Shown: positions 6,550 to 11,849 of the stretch, piece after piece | How positions within the stretch are numbered: position 1 is the stretch's first letter | How the letters are laid out: each line of letters begins with the position of its first letter | DNA from: Microbacteriaceae bacterium | GTDB lineage: Bacteria; Actinomycetota; Actinomycetes; Actinomycetales; Microbacteriaceae | Reading direction: 5' to 3' | Length of the DNA stretch: 11,849 nt | Assembly: GCA_012719255.1 (NCBI GenBank) | Contig: JAAYAS010000259.1 | Span: 1-11,849, forward strand | Program-made: the position numbers and the translations under genes | Notes under the pieces: model-generated | Told to the model about the DNA's origin: nothing | Databases searched by the model: none | What the model saw: only the letters and a program-made list of their open reading frames with translations

Positions 6550-6993
6550 TCATTCGAGGGCTCCGCGCCCGCTCGCCTCGACCTCGATCGGCACCGACAC
6601 CGGCACGAAGGCGCTCGCGATCGGCGGCCGCCACTCCCCCGCGATGCGGAGCACCACCCGGTCGCCGTCGAGCCGGAGGTCGACGACCCGCGTGCCGCCG
6701 CCCGACCGGTCGAGGTGGTGCTGCGCCGCGAGCGCCGCCTGCTCGTGGTCGAGCGCGACGACCGGGCCGCCCCCGTCGAGCCGCACCGCGTCGAGGTCGT
6801 AGCGGTTCGCCGCCGCGAGCGCCGCGCCGTCGGCGAGGGTGAGCAGCTGCTTGCGGGCGAGGTGGAGGTCGGCGGCGGCGAACAGCAGCAGCACCGTCGC
6901 CAGCGCGATCATCGCGTAGACGACGATGAGCGGCGTCACCGAGCCCCGGTCGTCGCGCCGGATGCGGTCGAGCCCGGTGCGCGCGCGGGTCAT
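6550..6993 (-). CDS. TadG-like pilus assembly protein (Tad N-terminal domain)
   Basis: This 147-residue protein has the TadG-type N-terminus: a basic stretch ending RIRRDDRGSVTPL, a single hydrophobic span (about 20-41), then LARKQLLTLADGAALAAAN, typical of the TadE/TadG superfamily, and a mostly beta-like C-terminal half. Such proteins are minor pilin-like or assembly components at the membrane in tight-adherence systems. It is much shorter than proteobacterial TadG, which carries a large extra domain; short forms are normal in actinobacteria. The ATG at 6993 overlaps the stop of the preceding tadE-like gene as ATGA, which decides the start over an in-frame ATG 63 bases upstream. It is the last gene of the cluster. 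There is no glutamate at +5 after the RG|S site. Exact role is unknown. Confidence 0.82.
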   Translation of the reverse strand: MTRARTGLDRIRRDDRGSVTPLIVVYAMIALATVLLLFAAADLHLARKQLLTLADGAALAAANRYDLDAVRLDGGGPVVALDHEQAALAAQHHLDRSGGGTRVVDLRLDGDRVVLRIAGEWRPPIASAFVPVSVPIEVEASGRGALE

Positions 6994-7445
6994 ACGCCGC
7001 TCCGGTAGCGGTCGCGCGGGAAGGTCGCGCTCGACTCGACCGGCACGACGAGCCACTCGGCGGCGCCCGGCACGAACGGCAGCGGCACCTCGACGCGCAC
7101 GGTCATCGTCAGCGCGTCGCCGGCGACCGCGCAGTCGGGCGTCGGCGCGCAGCGCACGTCGACGACCGCGGCCGCCGGGTCGAGGCCGTGGTCGGCGAGC
7201 GCCCAGTGGAGGTGCTCCTCGGCAAGCCGCTCGGCGTCGTCGCCGCCGGCGACGAGCACGCGGGCGCCGTTGCGGGCGGCGAGCTCGGTGGCGAGCAGCG
7301 CCTGCTCGAGCTGCGCGAGCGCGAGGGCGCCGTAGGCGAGCGGCACGAGCAGCAGCACCCCGAGGCCGAGGAACTCGAGCGCGGCCGAGCCCCGCGCATC
7401 CGAGCGGATGCGGGCGAGCAGGCGCTCAGCGCTCCACCGGCGCAT
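6990..7445 (-). CDS. TadE-like pseudopilin (second copy, with Cys pair)
   Basis: The protein has 151 residues. After a basic leader ending RIRSDARG comes SAALEFLGLGVLLLVPLA: a class III prepilin-type boundary at G19|S20 with glutamate at +5 (E24), then one membrane span (about 21-44). QLEQALLATELAARNGARVLV follows, which is TadE-like. The outer part holds two cysteines (99 and 105, CAPTPDC) that could form a small disulfide loop. TadE-type proteins are thought to be minor pilins needed for Flp pilus assembly. The ATG at 7445 overlaps the previous gene by 20 bases and has GAGG with 9 bases between. It may derive from duplication with its neighbours: its RIRxDxRG header and a 19-base stretch recur in the pilin gene. 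Its own prepilin peptidase is not in the window. Confidence 0.85.
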   Translation of the reverse strand: MRRWSAERLLARIRSDARGSAALEFLGLGVLLLVPLAYGALALAQLEQALLATELAARNGARVLVAGGDDAERLAEEHLHWALADHGLDPAAAVVDVRCAPTPDCAVAGDALTMTVRVEVPLPFVPGAAEWLVVPVESSATFPRDRYRSGV

Positions 7446-7809
7446 GCGCGCTCACCTCGATCCCCTCGGGGAATCCGACGAGGCCGATGAGCGGCAGCGG
7501 CGCACGCACCGTCACCTCGACGAGCTGCTCGCCGCGCACGACCTCCACGCGCTCGGCGTAGCCGGGGTGGAGCACGAGGCCGATGAGCTCCTCGGTGCGG
7601 GCGGCGCCGTCGGCCGCGTCGGCGCCCTCGAGGCCCGCGAGCCGGGCGCCCTCGGCGGCGGCGTCGACGAGCGCGGTGCGCACGTGCATCGCGAAGCCGA
7701 TCTGCAGCACCGCGAGGAAGAGCATCGTGAGCAGCGTCGCGACGAGCGTCCACTCGACGGTCGCGGCGCCGTCGTCGTCAGAAGCTGCCCGTGACGCGGC
7801 GGATCGCAT
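7426..7809 (-). CDS. TadE-like pseudopilin (first copy)
   Basis: The 127-residue protein begins with a short polar leader (SDDDG), then AATVEWTLVATLLTMLFLAV. The likely prepilin cleavage site is G14|A15 with glutamate at +5 (E19), followed by a single span (about 20-40). Next come MHVRTALVDAAAEGARLAG, the TadE signature region, and a beta-like C-terminal half. It is likely a minor pilin of the Tad/Flp pilus. The ATG at 7809 overlaps the upstream pilin gene by 32 bases, a long overlap, but GAGG nine bases before it supports the start and no other start lies before the hydrophobic segment. Downstream it overlaps the second tadE-like gene by 20 bases. No cysteines are present. Confidence 0.87.
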   Translation of the reverse strand: MRSAASRAASDDDGAATVEWTLVATLLTMLFLAVLQIGFAMHVRTALVDAAAEGARLAGLEGADAADGAARTEELIGLVLHPGYAERVEVVRGEQLVEVTVRAPLPLIGLVGFPEGIEVSAHAPVER

Positions 7810-7969
7810 CCTCGAACACCTCGGCGAGCAGCGGGCCGGCGAGCGTCCACAGGAGGATCACGAGGCCGGCGGACATCAGGGCGACGAGGACCCATCCGGG
7901 CACATCGCCGCGCTCGTCGCGGCGGATGCGGGCGAGCAGGTCGAGCAGGAGCTGCGGGAATGCGGGCAT
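7778..7969 (-). CDS. Short Flp-type pilin candidate with GDVPGW motif
   Basis: The 63-residue protein has a hydrophobic/basic leader ending ARIRRDERG, then DVPGWVLVALMSAGLVILL and a short amphipathic tail. Size, a Gly-ended basic leader, a single span (about 26-45) and position between tadC and tadE match the small Flp-pilin slot of actinobacterial Tad clusters, and related proteins with RGDVPGWVL are familiar there. If cleavage follows G21, residue +5 is Trp26 rather than the glutamate of classical Flp pilins, so processing or assembly may differ. The ATG at 7969 lies 26 bases after tadC, with GAAAG as a modest ribosome-binding site. Whether it forms the filament or only an accessory subunit cannot be told from sequence. 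Confidence 0.78.
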   Translation of the reverse strand: MPAFPQLLLDLLARIRRDERGDVPGWVLVALMSAGLVILLWTLAGPLLAEVFEDAIRRVTGSF

Positions 7970-7995
7970 GGTTCGGCTTTCTGGTCGGGGCGGGG

Positions 7996-8970
7996 TCAGA
8001 ACGTGCTGGTGAGGACGAAGTACGAGGGGAAGACGGCGAAGAGCACGGTGATCGGGAGCACGAGCGCGACGAGCGGCACCATCATCACGACCTCCTTGCG
8101 GCCCGACTGCTCGAGGAGGTCGCGCTTCGCGAGCTCGCGGGCGTCGCGGGCCTGGGCGCGGAGCACCTCCACGAGCGGCGCGCCGCGCTCGATGGCGGTG
8201 ATGACGTGATCGACGGTGCGCTCGAGCGGCACCCAGCCGAGGTCGCGGCCGGTGGCGCGCAGGGCGACGGCGAGCGGCACGCCGGCGCGCACCCGCACGA
8301 CGACGTCGGCGAGCTCGGCGGCGAGCTCGCCCCGGCCGAGGCGGCTCACCCGCACGAGCGCGTCGAAGACGCCCTCGCCGGCGGCGAGCGAGAGCGAGAG
8401 GAACTCGAGCACCGTCGGGTACTCGCTCGCGATGCGCCGGAGCCGAGCGGCGGCCGCGCGGCGCAGCAGGAGGTCGCGGACCGCCGCGGCGGCGAGCGCC
8501 GTCATCGGCGGCAGCACGAGCGCGGCGAGGAGGTTCGTCGCCGACTCGCGCAGCGCGAGGGCGGCGAGCAGCACCCCGAGGCCGAGGCCCGCGAGCGCCC
8601 AGGCGCCCTGCTCGGCCCGGTAGCGGTCGAGCGAGTGCCGGGAGCCGGCCTGCCGCAGGCGGCGCTCGATGTCGGGCCCGCCGCCGAGGAGCGCCGCGAG
8701 CAGCCGGCCGGTGCTCCCGACGGCGGGGGCGAGCAGCCGCCCGAGCGCGGGCACCGGGTCGAGCCGACGGCGGTTCGCGTGCTGCCGGGCCGCCTCCGAG
8801 ACGTCGACGAGCTGCGGGGCGATGCGGTCGACGAGGCGCGGCCGCGAGAGCGCCGGCGCGGCGGCGGCGAGCGACCAGAGGCCGAGCCCGAGCACGGTGC
8901 CGAGCAGCACCGCGACGCCGAGCTGGTTGCCGAGGCGGCTCGACGCGGCCTCGCCGACCGCCGCGATCAC
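7996..8970 (-). CDS. tadC: Type II secretion F domain protein, TadC-like platform subunit
   Basis: This is the second of two integral membrane platform proteins that anchor the Tad secretion motor. Of 324 residues, the N-terminal part has a span at about 16-40 and a polar region. A long hydrophobic pair follows at about 122-170, then the T2SF cytoplasmic domain from EYPTVLEFLSLSLAAGEGVFDAL (about 183-275) and a final span (about 296-320). The end FPSYFVL resembles TadC rather than TadB. I chose the GTG at 8970 because it overlaps the tadB stop as GTGA, exactly as tadB overlaps cpaF. The GTG three codons upstream (8979) is the alternative. The pilin gene follows after 26 bases. Confidence 0.88.
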   Translation of the reverse strand: MIAAVGEAASSRLGNQLGVAVLLGTVLGLGLWSLAAAAPALSRPRLVDRIAPQLVDVSEAARQHANRRRLDPVPALGRLLAPAVGSTGRLLAALLGGGPDIERRLRQAGSRHSLDRYRAEQGAWALAGLGLGVLLAALALRESATNLLAALVLPPMTALAAAAVRDLLLRRAAAARLRRIASEYPTVLEFLSLSLAAGEGVFDALVRVSRLGRGELAAELADVVVRVRAGVPLAVALRATGRDLGWVPLERTVDHVITAIERGAPLVEVLRAQARDARELAKRDLLEQSGRKEVVMMVPLVALVLPITVLFAVFPSYFVLTSTF

Positions 8971-9830
8971 GCGAACCACCGCCCTTCGTCGCGGAAGCGG
9001 CCGATCGCGAGCATGAGCCGATAGGCGATCGCCGACACCCCGAGCCCGACGAGGATCACCGCGCCGCCGACCGGCGTGTTGTAGGCGGCGGCCGCCTCGG
9101 GGCGGCTCGCGAGCATGAGCAGCACGAGCCAGGGGGCGACGACGCCGAGCCGGGCGGCGTTGAGCACCCAGCCCTGGCGGGCCTCGGCTTCGAGCCGCAC
9201 CGCCTGCTCCTCGCGGAGGTGGCCGCCGAGCGAGCGCAGCACGCCGACGAGCTCGGTGCCGCCGACCTCGCGGGCCATCCGCAGCGTCTCGAGCAGCCGG
9301 TCGGCGGTCGGGTCGGCGAGCCGCTCCTTCGTCTCGGCGACGGCGTGCCCGAACGAGCCGGTCGCCCGGTACCGCCGGCCGAAGTGCGCGAAGTCGGCGC
9401 GCAGCGGCTCCGGCCCGGTGCGCGCGAGCTGCTCGACCGCATCCGCGAGCCCGAGGCCCGAGCGCACCGAGGCGACGAGGTGGTCGACGACGTCGGGCCA
9501 GGCGCCGCGGTTCTGCCGGCGCCGCTGGCCGGCCCGCAGGCGCACGAGCGCGAACGGCGCCTGCGCGCCGGCGACGAGCCCGATCGCGCCGAGCACGACG
9601 ATGCCGGTCGCCGCGAGCGCCGCCGCGCCGACGAGGAGGCCGAGCACGCCCGCGAGCGCGAGCAGGGCGACCGCCGGCATCCGGTCGACGCCCGCGCGCA
9701 CGAGCGCGTCGTCGATGCGGGCGAGCGGGCCGCGCCGCTCGGCGGCGACCGCCGCGCGGGGCCGCAGCGCGCCGACGACGATGAGCGCCACGCCCGTGCC
9801 GGCGAGGAGGGCGAGCGCGACCGCCGTCAC
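8967..9830 (-). CDS. tadB: Type II secretion F domain protein, TadB-like platform subunit
   Basis: This inner platform protein of the Tad system contacts the CpaF/TadA ATPase. Of 287 residues, there are spans at about 4-22, 53-72 and 74-96, then the T2SF domain beginning WPDVVDHLVASVRSGLGLADAV (about 111-220), with ETLRMAREVGGTELVGVLRSL and HLREEQAVRLEAEARQGW. Two further spans lie at about 224-242 and 253-274. The start is one of two adjacent GTG codons; I chose the one at 9830 because it overlaps the cpaF stop as GTGA, and the other (9833) would add one residue. It ends in GTGA with tadC. Confidence 0.9.
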   Translation of the reverse strand: MTAVALALLAGTGVALIVVGALRPRAAVAAERRGPLARIDDALVRAGVDRMPAVALLALAGVLGLLVGAAALAATGIVVLGAIGLVAGAQAPFALVRLRAGQRRRQNRGAWPDVVDHLVASVRSGLGLADAVEQLARTGPEPLRADFAHFGRRYRATGSFGHAVAETKERLADPTADRLLETLRMAREVGGTELVGVLRSLGGHLREEQAVRLEAEARQGWVLNAARLGVVAPWLVLLMLASRPEAAAAYNTPVGGAVILVGLGVSAIAYRLMLAIGRFRDEGRWFA

Positions 9831-11065
9831 CACGCCGGCTCCAGCGCGGAGCGCGGGTCGATGCCGTGGCGGGCGTACTTCGCGGTGCGCGGCGGCGGAG
9901 CGCCGGTCGGCTCGAGCGGGCCGGCGCCGGCGGGGCCGCGGGCGAAGAGCGTCGTCGCCTCGATGACGCCGGCGTGCACGGCGCCGGTCGGCGCGAGGAT
10001 CTCGCGCACGCGGCGGCGGCCGCCCGGGTCGAGCTCGAGGTGCACGACGAGGTCGATCGTGGCGGCGATGGTCGGCACGACGAAGCCGGCGTCGATGTTG
10101 CGGCCGGCGAGCAGCGGCAGCGTCGAGAGCTTCACGAGCGCGTCGCGGGCCGAGTTCGCGTGGATCGTGCACATGCCGGGCAGCCCCGAGTTGAGCGCGA
10201 TGAGCAGCTCGAGCGCTTCTGCTTCGCGCACTTCGCCCACGACGAGCCGGTCGGGCCGCATCCGCAGCGCCTCCTTCACGAGCCGCCGCAGGGTGATCTC
10301 GCCGGTGCCCTCGAGCGAGGGCTGCCGGCACTGCAGCGCGACGACGTCGCGGGCGACGAGGTCGAGCTCGAAGGTCTCCTCGACGGTGATGATGCGCTCG
10401 CCGGCGGGCGCGGCGCCGAGGAGCGCGCCGACGAGCGTCGTCTTGCCGGTGTGGGTGGCGCCGGAGACGAGCACGTTGCTGCCGACGGCGACGGCGGTGC
10501 GGAGGAAGGCCGCGGCCTGGGCGCTCAGCGACTCCCGCGCGACCAGGGCGTCGAGATCGCGGATGCGGCGGGCGAACTTGCGGATGTTCACGGCCGGGTG
10601 CCGGCGCGCGATGTCGGGGATGACGACGTGGAGCCGCGAGCCGTCGGGCAGCGAGGCGTCGACGAACGGGCTCGAGACGTCGATGCGCCGACCGGTCGAC
10701 TGCAGCATCCGGTCGACGAGGTCGCGCAGCTCGTCGGCGGGGATCACCGTCGGCGTGAGCTCGGCGACGCCGTCGCGGGCGACGAAGACGCGGCTCGGAG
10801 CGTTCACCCAGATCTCCTCGACCGTCTCGTCGTCGAGGTAGGCCTGCAGCGGCCCGTAGCCGGTGACCCGCGCGAGCACCTCGCGCACGAGCGCGGGCTC
10901 GTCGCCGACGAGCGGCAGATCGCGGGCGAGCGCCTGCTCGGCGTAGGCGCGCACCTCGCCGCGCACGAGCTCGGCGGCGGCCGGCGCGCCGGGCGCGAGC
11001 TCGACGCCGTCGCGGCGCACGCGGTCGCGCACGCGCTCGGTGATCAGGGTCGCGGTGTCGGTCAC
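9827..11065 (-). CDS. cpaF: Tad/CpaF-type secretion ATPase
   Basis: This cytoplasmic hexameric ATPase powers assembly of Tad/Flp pili. Of 412 residues, the N-terminal domain is about 1-190, with GYGPLQAYLDDETVEEIWVN and LPDGSRLHVV. The motor follows: Walker A GATHTGKT (202-209), Asp box ITVEETFEL (227-235), Walker B RLVVGEVR (273-280) and His box GMCTIHANS (297-305). The Walker A has His-Thr where many CpaF proteins have Gly-Ser, but the essential Gly-Lys-Thr is kept. The last 40 residues are Pro/Ala-rich and poorly conserved. The start is uncertain. The GTG at 11065 is chosen for its position after a GGTGGG stretch; a GTG six codons upstream (11083) is possible, and the frame stays open well into the divergent gene. 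This is the first gene of the cluster; no TadZ-like gene precedes it. Confidence 0.92.
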   Translation of the reverse strand: MTDTATLITERVRDRVRRDGVELAPGAPAAAELVRGEVRAYAEQALARDLPLVGDEPALVREVLARVTGYGPLQAYLDDETVEEIWVNAPSRVFVARDGVAELTPTVIPADELRDLVDRMLQSTGRRIDVSSPFVDASLPDGSRLHVVIPDIARRHPAVNIRKFARRIRDLDALVARESLSAQAAAFLRTAVAVGSNVLVSGATHTGKTTLVGALLGAAPAGERIITVEETFELDLVARDVVALQCRQPSLEGTGEITLRRLVKEALRMRPDRLVVGEVREAEALELLIALNSGLPGMCTIHANSARDALVKLSTLPLLAGRNIDAGFVVPTIAATIDLVVHLELDPGGRRRVREILAPTGAVHAGVIEATTLFARGPAGAGPLEPTGAPPPRTAKYARHGIDPRSALEPAW

Positions 11066-11073
11066 GCGGTCAT
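11062..11073 (-). promoter_or_regulatory. Three-codon mini-ORF ending on the cpaF start codon
   Basis: On the minus strand ATG ACC GCG TGA ends with its TGA overlapping the cpaF GTG as GTGA. The GGTGGG stretch upstream is 5 bases from this ATG but 14 from the GTG, so ribosomes may first load at the mini-ORF and re-start on cpaF. This is inference and depends on the cpaF start being correct. Confidence 0.3.
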
Positions 11074-11103
11074 GATCGCCCACCGGAGCGACGACCGCCG
11101 GAG

Positions 11104-11112
11104 TTATCCACA
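11104..11112 (+). promoter_or_regulatory. Perfect DnaA-box sequence in the divergent cpaF/VIT region
   Basis: TTATCCACA, the full consensus DnaA box, lies 39 bases before the cpaF start and 65 bases before the VIT gene. In such GC-rich DNA an AT-rich nonamer of this kind is rare by chance. Only one box is present, so this is not an origin. On the minus strand the same bases give GATAAC, which could double as a poor -10 box for cpaF. Confidence 0.45.
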
Positions 11113-11172
11113 ACCGCCGACTGAGGTTCGCCTGCCCTCTGTTGCAGCGCGTGCGCGGCGGTGGTCGAATCG

Positions 11173-11181
11173 ATGCCATGA
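11173..11181 (+). promoter_or_regulatory. Two-codon mini-ORF ending on the VIT start codon
   Basis: ATG CCA TGA ends with its TGA overlapping the ATG of the VIT gene as ATGA. GGTGG (11160-11164) stands 8 bases before the mini-ORF ATG but 13 before the real start, so the mini-ORF is the better-placed initiation site and may couple to the gene. Confidence 0.3.
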
Positions 11182-11849
11182 CGCACCCGGGCGAGTCCCT
11201 GCATCCCGATACCGACCCCCACGCCGGCGACCACTCGGCCCGGCTCAACTGGCTGCGCGCGGGCGTGCTCGGCGCGAACGACGGCATCGTCTCGACCGCC
11301 GCGCTCGTCGTCGGCGTGGCGGCCGCGACCCCCGAGTTCGGGCCGCTGCTCATCGCCGGCGTCGCGTCGCTGCTCGCCGGGGCGCTGTCGATGGGCGTCG
11401 GCGAGTACGTCTCGGTGTCGACGCAGCGCGACACCGAGCAGGCGCTCATCGCCAAGGAGCGCCGGGAGCTCGAGACCATGCCCGAGCAGGAGCTCGCCGA
11501 GCTCGCCTCGCTCTACGAGGCGAAGGGCCTCCGGCCCGAGACCGCGGCGCAGGTCGCCCGCGAGCTCACCGCGCACGACGCGCTCGCCGCCCACCTCGAG
11601 ACCGAGCTGCGCATGGATGCGGAGGAGCTCACGAACCCGTGGGTCGCCGCCGGCGCGTCGGCGCTCTCGTTCACGCTCGGCGCGATCCTGCCGCTGCTCG
11701 CGGTGCTCCTCGTGCCCGGGGCGTGGAAGATCCCCGTGACCTTCGTCGTGGTGCTCGTCGCCCTCGTCGTCACCGGCTGGCTGTCGGCGCGGCTCGGCGG
11801 CGCCGACGCGAAGCGCGCCGTCGCGCGCGTCGCGATCGGCGGCCTGCTC
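11178..11849 (+). CDS. VIT1/CCC1-family iron/manganese transporter (3' end cut off)
   Basis: This is a membrane transporter of the VIT1/CCC1 family, which moves Fe2+ or Mn2+ out of the cytoplasm. In total 224 codons are visible and the frame is still open at the window end. After a His/Asp-rich N-terminus (PHAGDHSARLNWLRAGVLGAND) comes the family signature DGIVSTAALVVGVAAA, then LLAGALSMGVGEYVSVSTQRDTEQA. A long charged helical segment (about residues 90-145, Glu-rich) corresponds to the cytoplasmic metal-binding domain of plant and bacterial members. Two or more membrane spans follow. The ATG at 11178 is chosen because the family N-terminal motif begins shortly after it; the ATG at 11173 is out of frame and stops after two codons. 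It is transcribed divergently from the Tad cluster. Metal specificity cannot be read from the sequence. Confidence 0.93.
   Translation, partial: MTHPGESLHPDTDPHAGDHSARLNWLRAGVLGANDGIVSTAALVVGVAAATPEFGPLLIAGVASLLAGALSMGVGEYVSVSTQRDTEQALIAKERRELETMPEQELAELASLYEAKGLRPETAAQVARELTAHDALAAHLETELRMDAEELTNPWVAAGASALSFTLGAILPLLAVLLVPGAWKIPVTFVVVLVALVVTGWLSARLGGADAKRAVARVAIGGLL

Noticed and set aside
7395..7412. Perfect 8-bp inverted repeat inside the second tadE-like gene as a regulatory operator
   Set aside because: It lies within coding sequence and is two back-to-back copies of the common GGATGC/GCATCC hexamer; there is no nearby start that it could control.
6550..11065. Type II secretion or competence (Com) pilus instead of Tad
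   Set aside because: The CpaF-type ATPase, paired TadB/TadC-like platform proteins and TadE/TadG small proteins are specific to Tad systems. No GspD, ComGC or class A prepilin signature is present.
11104..11112. Replication origin
   Set aside because: Only one DnaA box is present, with no AT-rich unwinding region and no dnaA, dnaN or rpmH nearby.
11066..11479. Upstream extension of cpaF, whose frame stays open to 11479
   Set aside because: The extension runs through the promoter region and into the divergent VIT gene. Its residues are low-complexity, and the CpaF homology begins near 11065.

Overview
The window reads as chromosomal core DNA from a very GC-rich actinobacterium. Third codon positions are almost all G or C, and TANNNT -10-like hexamers sit before several genes. 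FtsEX, RF2, a MetP/MetS transporter pair and a compact actinobacterial Tad cluster are all present. The style fits Microbacteriaceae (Agromyces/Microbacterium-like), but that family placement is inference from gene style, not from a marker-gene comparison. There is no rRNA, tRNA, CRISPR array, insertion sequence or prophage, and no stretch over 300 bases lacks a gene.

Layout from the left. A membrane-anchored, cysteine-bearing extracytoplasmic protein of unknown function (cut by the left edge, + strand) ends at a strong intrinsic terminator. smpB (+ strand) follows and converges on ftsX. From there to about 11.07 kb every gene is on the minus strand, in four transcriptional blocks read right to left: cpaF-tadB-tadC-pilin-tadE-tadE-tadG (11065 down to 6550), prfB (6523-5408), metP-metS (5308-3552) and ftsE-ftsX (3466-1665). 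A short divergent region of 112 bases with a perfect DnaA-box sequence then leads into a VIT1/CCC1-type metal transporter on the + strand, cut by the right edge.

How the genes work together. SmpB (trans-translation) and RF2 (termination at UGA/UAA) are translation quality-control and termination factors. FtsE and FtsX form an ABC-type complex that couples division to peptidoglycan hydrolysis. MetP with the 35-residue MetS is a sodium-coupled methionine/alanine importer. The seven-gene Tad cluster encodes one secretion ATPase, two platform proteins, one short Flp-like pilin candidate and three single-span TadE/TadG-type minor subunits. Most neighbours overlap by 4 to 32 bases, so the set is probably co-translated. 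No prepilin peptidase or TadZ-like gene lies inside or directly beside the cluster.

Main points of interest: the tiny metS gene; smpB inverted relative to the usual prfB-ftsE-ftsX-smpB order; a pilin candidate lacking the +5 glutamate that two of its TadE-like neighbours keep; a terminator hairpin and the ftsE promoter squeezed into one 85-base gap; and two- and three-codon mini-ORFs that end on the start codons of the divergent VIT and cpaF genes. I see no evidence for a wholly new system. The region is mostly well-known housekeeping with some unusual local arrangements.
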